Below are positions 25,929 to 32,792 of a stretch of DNA of 64,000 nt, piece by piece. The notes under the pieces were generated by a model. The model was not told the DNA's origin, did not search any database, and saw only the letters and a list, made by a program, of their open reading frames with translations. Position 1 is the stretch's first letter. Every line of letters begins with the position of its first letter. Origin of the DNA: Pyrococcus kukulkanii. Its GTDB lineage: Archaea; Methanobacteriota_B; Thermococci; Thermococcales; Thermococcaceae. A program made the translations under genes and the position numbers. The stretch is from positions 1,913,127 to 1,977,126 of the forward strand of contig NZ_CP010835.1 in NCBI RefSeq assembly GCF_001577775.1, in the 5' to 3' direction.

Positions 25929-26192
25929 ATGAAGAAGGCCTTTGAAAAGGCAATGAGCAATCTTAAGATAAGGAGGAAGTTAAAGGTCAAAGCGATTCTC
26001 TCCCTGATTCTGCTTATAAGTCACCGTTGGGACGATCATTGCGACGAAAACAGGGATTCATGGGGGACGACAAAGTTAAATTTCCTTCAGCTGGGGGCCA
26101 AATATGGACTGTTTATGATGGTTCTGATATTCCTGCACATCCTCATGACCAGGAAGATACTAAAGCTCGAAGCCAAGTTTTCGTTCTTCTGA
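25929..26192 (+). pseudogene. Possible remnant of a small cytochrome-b561-like membrane protein
   Basis: The frame starts MKKAFEKAMSNLKIRRKLKV, enters a helix (AILSLILLIS), passes a hydrophilic stretch unlike the rest (HRWDDHCDENRDSWG), then resumes as LGAKYGLFMMVLIFLHILM. A continuation of the first helix (VTVGTIIATKTGIHGG) exists in the next frame from 26020. This suggests paired frame shifts in a DUF4405-like protein that normally has helix-loop-helix with a heme-type His. The remaining non-coding bases between 25845 and 26240 hold only a palindrome and a TATA-like sequence. Confidence 0.4.
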
Positions 26193-26240
26193 AAATTCTT
26201 TCAAAGAACTTATTTAAGCCTATACTAAAATTCCTTTTTC

Positions 26241-26837
26241 ATGTACAGAGAGAAGTACAACAGGCTCGGAGATAGGTATGAGGTCCTCGAGATTCCACTC
26301 GATAGGTACTTCAATCCTCTGAGGAAGAAAGCGGTGAGCTTAGCCCAGGGGAGAACGCTGGAGGTGGGAGTGGGAACCGGGAAAACTCTTAGGTACTACC
26401 CCAGGGACGTTGAGCTCTATGCAATAGACGGAAGCGAAGAGATGATAAAAATTGCCAAGAGGAGGGCCAAAAAGCTTGGACTTAGCGTGAAATTCTTCGT
26501 TGGAGATGTCGAAAAGTTACCCTTTCCGGACAACTTCTTCGACACGGTAATTTCTTCCTTCGTCTTCTGCACCGTTCCAAACCCTAGGAGGGGAATGGAG
26601 GAAATAAAGAGAGTCTTAAAGCCCGGCGGAAGGGCAGTTTTCCTAGAGCACACAATAAGCGACAGCCAGCTTTTGAACGTCATCTTCCTTAAACCTCTTG
26701 ACAGAATTCTTGGCTACCTGATAGATGACAGCACGCTAAGGAGAACTCACGAGCTAATTAAAGAGTTCTTCGATGTTGAGCTCGAAGAAAAATACTACAA
26801 GGGCATTGTGAGGCTTGTAGTGGGAAGGAAAGGCTAG
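26241..26837 (+). CDS. Class I SAM-dependent methyltransferase, UbiE-like
   Basis: A 198-residue enzyme. LEVGVGTGKTLRYYP is motif I, YAIDGSEEMIKIAKRRA binds the ribose, GDVEKLPFPDNFFDTVISSFVFC is the post-motif region and RVLKPGGRAVFLEH is typical of Methyltransf_11. Substrate is unknown; a small molecule or lipid is common for the group. TTATTTAAG about 30 bases upstream and no ribosome site suggest a leaderless transcript. It overlaps the convergent neighbour by four bases. Confidence 0.82.
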   Translation: MYREKYNRLGDRYEVLEIPLDRYFNPLRKKAVSLAQGRTLEVGVGTGKTLRYYPRDVELYAIDGSEEMIKIAKRRAKKLGLSVKFFVGDVEKLPFPDNFFDTVISSFVFCTVPNPRRGMEEIKRVLKPGGRAVFLEHTISDSQLLNVIFLKPLDRILGYLIDDSTLRRTHELIKEFFDVELEEKYYKGIVRLVVGRKG

Positions 26838-27058
26838 AACCAAGAGCGCGGGCCAAAGAACGGTCTTGGTCTCAAGAAGCTCCTAATTAGCATGATCACG
26901 ACTAGGGCTATCACGTACGGGGCAGCAACTAGGAAGAGCTTGAAGAGTATGTACAGCATTGCGACTAGCAGTATTACATCAATCAGCCAGTACAACCCGC
27001 CAAATGGGGAATAAGGGAAAAAGCCCCTTCCATAACCTCTGCCCATGCCTCTTGGCAA
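26834..27058 (-). CDS. Small membrane protein with RG-rich N-terminus
   Basis: A 74-residue protein. MPRGMGRGYGRGFFPYSPFG is a Gly-Arg segment like the tails of the NifX-type proteins. Two hydrophobic helices follow (LYWLIDVILLVAMLYILFKLF and APYVIALVVIMLIRSFL), then RPRPFFGPRSWF. It begins five bases after the stop of the NifX-type gene and is co-transcribed with it. The shared RG composition suggests the two work together, perhaps holding the metal carrier at the membrane. That is inference. Confidence 0.65.
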   Translation of the reverse strand: MPRGMGRGYGRGFFPYSPFGGLYWLIDVILLVAMLYILFKLFLVAAPYVIALVVIMLIRSFLRPRPFFGPRSWF

Positions 27059-27063
27059 CTACC

Positions 27064-27660
27064 TCACCACCACCAGCCGTACAGCCACCTCAGGGTTCTC
27101 CTGCTTGGCATCCCTGTCCACGGGCAGTAACCTAGTCTTGCTCCCCAGCCTCTACCGCCTCTTCCCCAACCTCTTCCCCATCCTCTTCCTCTACCCCAGC
27201 CGCGGCCCCAGCCCCATCCTGGACCCCACCAGTAGTAGGTTGGAGCTACTGGGGTTGCAGGAGTTGTTGGGGTAACTGGGGCTGGAGCAACTGCGGGTGC
27301 TGGAGCGAATACCCTGGGCTGGGCTGGAGCTCCCTGGGTGACCATCTTAACGGCATCCTCCACTTTGGTTCCTGGGGCAACCGTGTAGAGCCTTATTCCA
27401 GCTGCCTGAATTGCGCCCATTGCGTTTGGCCCAACCTGGGGAGCGACTATCGCCTCCACCCCCTCATTTATGAGCGTTTGCACAGCTAGTGGGCCTGCGC
27501 CACCTGCGGCCGTGGCAGCAGGGTTCTGGATTACCTTGGTGTTCGTAATGTTCCCGTTCTCGTCAACGTCAGCAATCAGGAAGGCTGGAGCTCTCGCAAA
27601 TACTGGAGCGACAGTGTCTTCCAAACCTCCACCGTTCGTTGGGACCGCAACCCTTACCAT
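27064..27660 (-). CDS. NifX/NifB-type metal-cofactor protein with long Gly-Arg-Trp tail
   Basis: A 198-residue protein. The N-terminal domain (VRVAVPTNGGGLEDTVAPVFARAPAF; QNPAATAAGGAGPLAVQ; EAIVAPQVGPNAMGAIQAAGIRLY) is a dinitrogenase-cofactor fold. An Ala-Pro-Thr linker (VFAPAPAVAPAPVTPTTPAT) leads to a tail of GWGRGWGRG units ending in a Trp pair. ATG 27658-27660 behind GGTGGTGACC is chosen over an earlier frame start at 27684. A near-match of the TTAGG-N4-CCTAA site lies 45 bases upstream. Confidence 0.8.
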   Translation of the reverse strand: MVRVAVPTNGGGLEDTVAPVFARAPAFLIADVDENGNITNTKVIQNPAATAAGGAGPLAVQTLINEGVEAIVAPQVGPNAMGAIQAAGIRLYTVAPGTKVEDAVKMVTQGAPAQPRVFAPAPAVAPAPVTPTTPATPVAPTYYWWGPGWGWGRGWGRGRGWGRGWGRGGRGWGARLGYCPWTGMPSRRTLRWLYGWWW

Positions 27661-27704
27661 GGTCACCACCAATATTTTGTGCATATGCTCACAAATATAA
27701 AGTT

Positions 27705-27718
27705 TTCGGTTAGCCTAA
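27705..27718. promoter_or_regulatory. Near-match to the TTAGG-N4-CCTAA operator
   Basis: TTCGGTTAGCCTAA differs from the 22038 and 28009 sites at one arm position. A half-site (TTAGCCTAAT) follows at 27750-27759. It lies upstream of the leftward NifX-type gene starting at 27660. Confidence 0.42.
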
Positions 27719-27764
27719 TTCCATAAAGGTTAAATTACGCTAACAATGATTAGCCTAATGGTGA

Positions 27765-27940
27765 TTATTGAACCTCATGATCTCGATGAGGTTTTATCGC
27801 CAACATTGTCGGCAGAATCCTGATGAATGACATAACACTGCGATTTTCAAAGCGCGTTTCGTCCTTTTCCTGTCCTTTCTAATACCGAGAATTAGAGAGA
27901 TAATGGCGAGGGCGTTTATGAAGAGTGTCGTCGTGTTCAC
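27765..27940 (-). pseudogene. Truncated, frameshifted remnant of a membrane permease
   Basis: From GTG 27938-27940 the leftward frame reads NTTTLFINALAIISLILGIRKDRKRTKRALKIAV. It then must shift by one base (near 27830) to continue VMSFIRILPTMLAI, after which a hairpin-forming sequence and a stop follow. The combined peptide resembles the start of archaeal predicted permeases (charged KDRERTKKAL, then a helix with RILPT). The rest of the gene is gone. The 378 bases between 27661 and 28037 otherwise hold the two operator sites and a TATA box. Confidence 0.5.
27771..27793. repeat. 8-bp inverted repeat at the permease remnant's broken end
   Basis: AACCTCAT (27771-27778), seven bases, then ATGAGGTT (27786-27793). 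It can form a hairpin followed by TTT on the plus strand. It coincides with the point where similarity of the permease remnant ends, so it may mark a deletion junction. Confidence 0.4.
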
Positions 27941-27970
27941 GTGATTCTTTAGAAGTTATGAAACCTGATC

Positions 27971-28022
27971 TATAAAAATCCTTATGGGCCTAGAAAGGAT
28001 TTTAAATGTTAGGCTGACCTAA
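27971..28022 (+). promoter_or_regulatory. Promoter with TTAGG-N4-CCTAA operator
   Basis: TATAAAAATCC at 27971-27981 is the TATA box, predicting a start near 28000. TTAGGCTGACCTAA (28009-28022) is a perfect copy of the arm-spacer-arm motif seen at 22038. Being just downstream of the start, it fits repression. The gene's ATG is 16 bases further on. Confidence 0.55.
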
Positions 28023-28037
28023 TTTTCGGTGGTGAAG

Positions 28038-28442
28038 ATGAGATGCCTAAAGGTTGCTTTTGGGATGGAGGACGATGAAAAGCTCATAGACGCTCACTAT
28101 GGAGACTCAAACTTCTTCGCGATCTACGAGGTCTGTGAGGACGGTAGCTACAGGTGGTTGGAAAAGAGAACGAACAAAGCGAAGGAGATGGAGGAAGAAG
28201 ATGAGGGCCATGGAGATCCCAGGAAGTTTAGGGCTATAATTGAACAGCTTAAGGATGTAGATGTTTTGGCGGCATTCAGAATGGGTCCCAACTTCCTGAG
28301 GATAAGGGATCAGAGCGATAAAGTGGCTTTCTTCACGAGAACTAGGGATCTAAAGGTTGCACTTCAGAGAGTCATTGAGAACTTTGACGAGCTGTGGAAA
28401 CAGGTTCAGGAAAAGAAGAGCATCCAAAGGAACATGCAATAG
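28038..28442 (+). CDS. NifX-family protein without Gly-rich tail
   Basis: A 134-residue protein, MRCLKVAFGMEDDEKLIDAHYGDSNFF, with the opening strand and HYGDS motif of dinitrogenase-cofactor proteins. AIIEQLKDVDVLAAFRMGPNFLR corresponds to the conserved D-x-V-x-A-x-x-x-G-P segment. The loop around residues 48-62 is very acidic with a His (KEMEEEDEGHGDPRK). ATG 28038 follows GGTGGTGAAG; the frame is open to 28029. It is the third member of the family within 7 kb. Confidence 0.75.
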   Translation: MRCLKVAFGMEDDEKLIDAHYGDSNFFAIYEVCEDGSYRWLEKRTNKAKEMEEEDEGHGDPRKFRAIIEQLKDVDVLAAFRMGPNFLRIRDQSDKVAFFTRTRDLKVALQRVIENFDELWKQVQEKKSIQRNMQ

Positions 28443-28460
28443 GGTTCTTGACCAATTATT

Positions 28461-28472
28461 ACTTTTTTTACT
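28461..28472 (+). terminator. Oligo-T between convergent genes
   Basis: A run of seven T follows the stop of the NifX-family gene by about 20 bases and precedes the 3' end of the leftward MBL gene, a likely terminator for the rightward transcript. Confidence 0.4.
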
Positions 28473-28481
28473 TACTTTATA

Positions 28482-29135
28482 TTAAACCTCAATGATGGTT
28501 CCAGTTCTGACGTTAACGAACTTCTCCTTGTACTTCCTCTTTACGTACTCCTTCGCTATATCCCCGGAGCAGTGGGCTGGAGCAATTAACTCCGTCATCT
28601 TTGCTAGATTGTCTACCCTCCACAGAGGAGGAGAGTGGAAGCCTCCTATAACTAGGTATGCCCTCTCGTAACCGCTGGCATCGAGGACTGCCTTAGTCAG
28701 CCTATCAACCCCAGGATGACTGCAACCTACTATAACTACTAAGCCCGAGCTCGTCTCAATTCCAATAGCATGCTCGAAATTGTCGAGGATCCCAGAGGTG
28801 TAAACTCCCTTTTCTATCTCTCCTGGACTTGTAACCGGGATCGGATTGAAGCCCCACCTCATCGCCATCGGCATCCCTTCAAGGGGGGCATAGAGCTTTA
28901 GCCCAGGATTCAATTCCGCAATATAAGGGAAACCTCCATAGTGATCGTAGTGCCAGTGGCTCAGCACGGCGAACTTCAATCCTTTAAGCTCAACTCCTAA
29001 GGCCTTTGAGTTGTACGCTAGGACTAGGGGATTCGTGTCGGCATCGAACAGTATTTTTCCGGCTAAGATGCTCCACCCCCAGTCATTCTTCAACCCCTTG
29101 GAGGGAACGTTGTCGTTGAGGACTACGAGCTTCAT
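28482..29135 (-). CDS. Metallo-beta-lactamase fold hydrolase, second copy
   Basis: A 217-residue MBL protein with LSHWHYDHYGG, VGCSHPG, IGGFHSP and APAHCSGD in the order of the MJ0301-like family, like the protein at 20420. It starts MKLVVLNDNVPSKGLKNDWG at ATG 29133-29135. The open frame continues upstream but has no ribosome site. A TTAAAAG element 25-30 bases before the ATG suggests a leaderless message. Substrate unknown. Confidence 0.8.
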   Translation of the reverse strand: MKLVVLNDNVPSKGLKNDWGWSILAGKILFDADTNPLVLAYNSKALGVELKGLKFAVLSHWHYDHYGGFPYIAELNPGLKLYAPLEGMPMAMRWGFNPIPVTSPGEIEKGVYTSGILDNFEHAIGIETSSGLVVIVGCSHPGVDRLTKAVLDASGYERAYLVIGGFHSPPLWRVDNLAKMTELIAPAHCSGDIAKEYVKRKYKEKFVNVRTGTIIEV

Positions 29136-29219
29136 GAACCAATATAGGGGCCTTGAACTTTTAAGCTTGAGGAGAAAATTTATAAGCAACTCAGCAACTC
29201 AAGCATGCGGGGGTTAATA

Positions 29220-29414
29220 ATGGTGAGGCTCAAGGCGATCATCGTTAAGGATAGGGACGGCGAGGAGTTCCTCAGGTGCCCGAGGTGTGGAATGGTATTC
29301 AAGAGGAGAAAGGACTACATAAAGCACGTTAACAAGGCTCATGGCTGGCTCTTCGGCAGGGGCAAGCCAAAAGGCAAGAGGCTCAAGAAGAAGTACGCCA
29401 AGCTCTCCCAGTGA
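29220..29414 (+). CDS. Small C2H2 zinc-finger protein
   Basis: A 64-residue basic protein. [22 protein letters not shown] is one classical C2H2 finger (C-x2-C-x12-H-x4-H), followed by a Lys-Arg-rich tail ([15 protein letters not shown]). It probably binds nucleic acid. ATG 29220 lies behind GGGGGT, and a TTTATAAG box is 35 bases upstream. An in-frame start at 29205 is less likely. Confidence 0.8.
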   Translation: MVRLKAIIVKDRDGEEFLRCPRCGMVFKRRKDYIKHVNKAHGWLFGRGKPKGKRLKKKYAKLSQ

Positions 29415-29423
29415 TTTTAATTT

Positions 29424-29481
29424 TTGATGATGAAACAGCCAGGACCCTGATGGGATGATGAATGGTGGGCTTAGCTGATGC
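29424..29481 (+). ncRNA. Box C/D guide sRNA overlapping the start of dph6
   Basis: All four boxes are present with archaeal spacing: C ATGATGA (29427-29433), 13-base guide, D' CTGA (29447-29450), four-base spacer, C' ATGATGA (29455-29461), 13-base guide, D CTGA (29475-29478). The D' guide is AACAGCCAGGACC and the D guide ATGGTGGGCTTAG. Such RNAs with L7Ae, Nop5 and fibrillarin direct 2'-O-methylation five bases from the D or D' box. The second guide and D box lie inside the first codons of dph6. No terminal stem is visible. Targets were not identified. Confidence 0.72.
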
Positions 29482-30151
29482 CCCTGTTGCCGTCCTCTAT
29501 TCTGGGGGCAAGGATTCTAATTATGCCCTGTATTGGGCCGTTAAAAGCGGGTTAAATGTCAAGTTTTTGGTTTCGATGGTGAGCGAGAACGAGGAAAGCT
29601 ATATGTATCACACTCCAAACATAAACCTCACTGACCTGCAGGCCAGGGCCGTTGGAATCCCCCTCGTGAAGGGGTTCACCACGGGAGAGAAAGAGAAAGA
29701 AGTTGAGGATTTAAAGAGAGTCCTCGAAGGACTTAAAATTGAAGGAGTCGTTGCCGGAGCCCTTGCAAGCAGGTACCAAAGAGAGAGGATAGAGAGGATA
29801 GCCAATGAACTCGAGCTTAAGGTCTATGTTCCAGCTTGGGGTAGGAGGCCCGAAGAATACATGAGAGAGCTCGTGAAACTCGGCTTTAAATTCATGTTCG
29901 TTGGGGTTTCAGCTTACGGCTTGACCCAGGAGTGGCTCGGGAGAGTAGTAGATGATGCCGTAATAGATGAGCTCGTGAAGTTGAGGGATAAGTATAACGT
30001 CCATGTGGCAGGAGAGGGTGGTGAGTTCGAGACTTTCGTTCTTGATATGCCCCTATTTAAGTATAGGATAGTTGTTGATGAAGCTGAGAGAATTTGGGAT
30101 GGTCTCTCTGGAAAATTAATAATAAAGAAGGCCCACCTTGAGCCCAAGTAG
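29462..30151 (+). CDS. Diphthine-ammonia ligase Dph6
   Basis: A 229-residue ATP-pyrophosphatase. The PP-loop is [33 protein letters not shown] and [30 protein letters not shown] and [19 protein letters not shown] are the Dph6 signatures. It amidates diphthine on elongation factor 2, the last step of diphthamide synthesis. It begins MVGLADAP, and its first codons also form the second half of a box C/D RNA, so its 5' coding sequence may be constrained by both. The ribosome site is weak. Confidence 0.88.
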   Translation: MVGLADAPVAVLYSGGKDSNYALYWAVKSGLNVKFLVSMVSENEESYMYHTPNINLTDLQARAVGIPLVKGFTTGEKEKEVEDLKRVLEGLKIEGVVAGALASRYQRERIERIANELELKVYVPAWGRRPEEYMRELVKLGFKFMFVGVSAYGLTQEWLGRVVDDAVIDELVKLRDKYNVHVAGEGGEFETFVLDMPLFKYRIVVDEAERIWDGLSGKLIIKKAHLEPK

Positions 30152-30176
30152 TTGTGCATTCGAGTGGTACCTATAA

Positions 30177-30360
30177 TTAGCGAGCTTGTAATGTCTTATA
30201 ACTTTCCTGGGACCAAGGAGGGAAGAGCAAAACCGTAATCCTCGCAGGGATGAAGTTTAGGACATTATCAAGTCCCACAGAGAACTTTGTCGAAGTACTC
30301 ATATCTCTCATAGTGGATGCATAACCCTGAAAAGGGTGCGAAGCTCTGAGAAAATGAAAC
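30177..30360 (-). pseudogene. Remnant of a CbiB/CobD-like cobalamin-biosynthesis gene
   Basis: In the leftward frame the segment FSVGLDNVLNFIPARITVLL closely resembles the conserved F-S-x-x-L-D-D-x-x-N-x-I-P-A-R-x-T core of CbiB (adenosylcobinamide-phosphate synthase). It is preceded by FLRASHPFQGYASTMRD, matching the A-x-N-T-x-D-x-M-x-G-Y region. A stop at 30177-30179 ends it after about 60 codons; CbiB is near 300. There is no start or ribosome site, and the sequence lies between two rightward genes. This is probably a leftover fragment. Confidence 0.45.
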
Positions 30361-30380
30361 ATTTCTACCAGTGAGGGATA

Positions 30381-31616
30381 ATGAGGGGGACTGTTAGGGA
30401 GGTAAGTGAGGACGGTCTTGGCGTGCTTGAAGGTATACTGTTGCCCTTTGCATATCCTGGGGACGTCGTTGAAGTAGTTGAGACTAGAAAAAGACTTGGA
30501 AAAGAAATTGGAGAGTTTACTCTTCTTAAATCTTCTCCCCTCAGGGGAAAGCCCAACTGCATGCACTTTGGAAGGTGCGGTGGTTGTCTGTGGCAGGGAT
30601 TAAAATACAGGGAGCAGTTGAGACTCAAGAAAGAAATATTTGAGAGAATAACTAGGATTAATGCAGAGATAAAGCCCTCCCCCAAGATATATGGCTTCAG
30701 GAACATTACAAATCTGATAGTCACGGTGAACGGAATTGGCATGAAGGAGTTTGCGAGGCCGAAGACGGTAGTTCCCTTAAGGGAATGTCCCGTATTCTCC
30801 TGGAACTTTCCAATTTATGTAGAAGCGATAAAGGAATTCCTCAGAAAATCTAAGCTTAGGCCATGGAACTGGAAGGGAGGAGAAGTGCACTACGTCCAGA
30901 TAAGAGAAATGAAGTTTACTGGAGAAGTCATGGTAAATGTGATAGCCCACGTTGAGCCACTCAAAAAGGTAAAGGAGATTCTCCTAGAGACCTTTGATTT
31001 CGCGGACTCAATTTACTGGAGCGTTAAAAGGGACAAGAGGGACGATCCTAGGGGAACTCCAATTCATATTCACGGTGAAGAGCTCGTTAAGGAGCTTGTT
31101 GAGGGTGTATACTACTTTATTCATCCCTCTTCCTTCTTCCAGACCAACAGCTATGCCCTACCACTACTTTTGGAAGCGGTTAAGGAGTACGTGGAGGGGG
31201 AGAACGTTCTAGACCTGTACTCCGGGATAGGGACTTTCTCCCTGTACTTGGCGAGTGAAGGGTTCAAAGTCAAAGGAGTTGAGATTAACGAGTTCTCGGT
31301 CTCCGTCGCCAAGAAGAGCGCTGAGTTTAACTCCTTAGATGTTGAGTTTGAAGTTCGGAATGCGGAAGAAGCGGATTTGTCTGGCTACGACACCATAGTA
31401 GTTGACCCGCCCCGAAAGGGTCTTGGAAGGTTTGCGGAGAGAATAGCTAGGGAAGGTCCAGAAACACTAATTTACGTCTCCTGCAACCCTAGAAGGTTCA
31501 TCCTTGACTATAGGAACTATCTTGGCAAGGCATACGAAATCAAGGAGGCAATTCTAATCGACATGTTCCCACATACTCCTCACGTTGAGGCCGTGATAAA
31601 GCTTTTTAAGCGTTAA
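30381..31616 (+). CDS. RNA 5-methyluridine methyltransferase, RumA/TrmA type
   Basis: A 411-residue enzyme with an N-terminal TRAM domain (residues 1-48), a [4Fe-4S] cysteine set (Cys60, Cys66, Cys69 in NCMHFGRCGGC and a later Cys in LRECPVF) and a SAM domain (NVLDLYSGIGTFSLYLA; VVDPPRKGLG; YVSCNPRRF with the catalytic Cys). Pyrococcus has two such proteins, one for tRNA U54 and one for 23S rRNA, and I cannot tell which this is. ATG 30381 has only a weak upstream GGGATA. Confidence 0.86.
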   Translation: MRGTVREVSEDGLGVLEGILLPFAYPGDVVEVVETRKRLGKEIGEFTLLKSSPLRGKPNCMHFGRCGGCLWQGLKYREQLRLKKEIFERITRINAEIKPSPKIYGFRNITNLIVTVNGIGMKEFARPKTVVPLRECPVFSWNFPIYVEAIKEFLRKSKLRPWNWKGGEVHYVQIREMKFTGEVMVNVIAHVEPLKKVKEILLETFDFADSIYWSVKRDKRDDPRGTPIHIHGEELVKELVEGVYYFIHPSSFFQTNSYALPLLLEAVKEYVEGENVLDLYSGIGTFSLYLASEGFKVKGVEINEFSVSVAKKSAEFNSLDVEFEVRNAEEADLSGYDTIVVDPPRKGLGRFAERIAREGPETLIYVSCNPRRFILDYRNYLGKAYEIKEAILIDMFPHTPHVEAVIKLFKR

Positions 31617-31631
31617 GATATTGGTTTAAAC

Positions 31632-32792
31632 ATGCAAAAGCTAATAATTTTACTACTCATAAGCCTGGGCTGGATATTCAATTACTCTCACAGAATGGCC
31701 GTTCCTTCCCTTGCGCCTCTGATAAGAGAAGATCTTCACATCACGAATGCTGAGATAGGCCTGTTAATGACATCCTTACTCCTACCGTACGCGTTAATTC
31801 AGGTTCCCGCGGGATATATTGGAGATAAAATTGGAAGGAAGAAGTTGCTCATCCTCAGCATACTTGGTTATTCCATATCGTCGGCATTCATAGTTCTCAC
31901 GAGGGATTATTGGGATATGCTCATCGTTAGGTTCATTTATGGCGTGTTCGCTGGCCTTTATTATGCACCCGCAACGGCCCTAATAAGCGAGGCCTTTAAG
32001 GAAAGGAAGGGATCAGCCTTAGGATTCTTCATGATTGGTCCCGCAATAGGAACCGGAATTACTCCCCTAATAGTCGTTCCAATAGCCCTAACCTTTAACT
32101 GGAGGCTTTCGTTCTTGGTTCTCTCACTTCTGAGCTCCATTGTAGCGGTCTTGCTTGCCTTTGCCGTAAGAGGAGAGGTTTCTAAGCCCGAAGTTGCGAG
32201 GTTTTCAATCCCGAGAACTGTCTTCCTATTAAGCCTAGCAAATTTCCTGGGCCTTGGAGCATTCTTTGCTCTCCTCACATTCTTGGTCTCATACTTGGTC
32301 TCCCAGGGAGCAAGCCTTGAGAAAGCCTCCGCGATGTTCTCCATGCTTTCAATGGTAGGAATTTTAGGATCTATTTCAGCCGGCTTCCTTTATGATAGGA
32401 TAGGGAAAGTTAGCGTTTCCTTAGCGTTTATTATGAATGCCCTCTTTACATTTCTCATACTTATCTGGCCGAATCCCATCCTTCTAATACCTCTTGGCTT
32501 CTTCCTTTACTCGGTTGGAGGAATAATAACCGCATATACATCAGAGAAGGCTGGAAAGGAAAACTTGGGGGTTGTCATGGGGTTCGTGAACATGGTTGGG
32601 TTCTTTGGAGCCACAGTTGGTCCCTACGTTGTCGGAAGGCTCATAGATATTACCGGCTACAGGAAGGCCCTTCTACTTATTCCTCTAGCGTACCTAACTT
32701 CCGCCCTCCTGATATTCTTGGACATGGACCATCGTCATAGGCAGTCATCATCCCTTCGACCCGGGCTCTCTGAGGGCCCATTCGAAGTCTGA
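31632..32792 (+). CDS. Major facilitator superfamily transporter
   Basis: A 386-residue carrier with 12 helices. The A-loop motif GYIGDKIGRKKLLI between helices 2 and 3 and its repeat GFLYDRIGKVSVS between helices 8 and 9 are clear. Helix 1 contains NYSHRMAVPSLAPLI. The substrate is unknown. Its last 45 bases overlap the 3' end of the convergent ATPase gene. Confidence 0.85.
   Translation: MQKLIILLLISLGWIFNYSHRMAVPSLAPLIREDLHITNAEIGLLMTSLLLPYALIQVPAGYIGDKIGRKKLLILSILGYSISSAFIVLTRDYWDMLIVRFIYGVFAGLYYAPATALISEAFKERKGSALGFFMIGPAIGTGITPLIVVPIALTFNWRLSFLVLSLLSSIVAVLLAFAVRGEVSKPEVARFSIPRTVFLLSLANFLGLGAFFALLTFLVSYLVSQGASLEKASAMFSMLSMVGILGSISAGFLYDRIGKVSVSLAFIMNALFTFLILIWPNPILLIPLGFFLYSVGGIITAYTSEKAGKENLGVVMGFVNMVGFFGATVGPYVVGRLIDITGYRKALLLIPLAYLTSALLIFLDMDHRHRQSSSLRPGLSEGPFEV

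Noticed and set aside
30211..30282. Possible H/ACA guide RNA: GGGAC paired with GTCCC followed by ACA
   Set aside because: The internal part forms no good upper stem or kink-turn, GC content is low for a Pyrococcus structural RNA, and the same bases match a CbiB-like peptide on the other strand.
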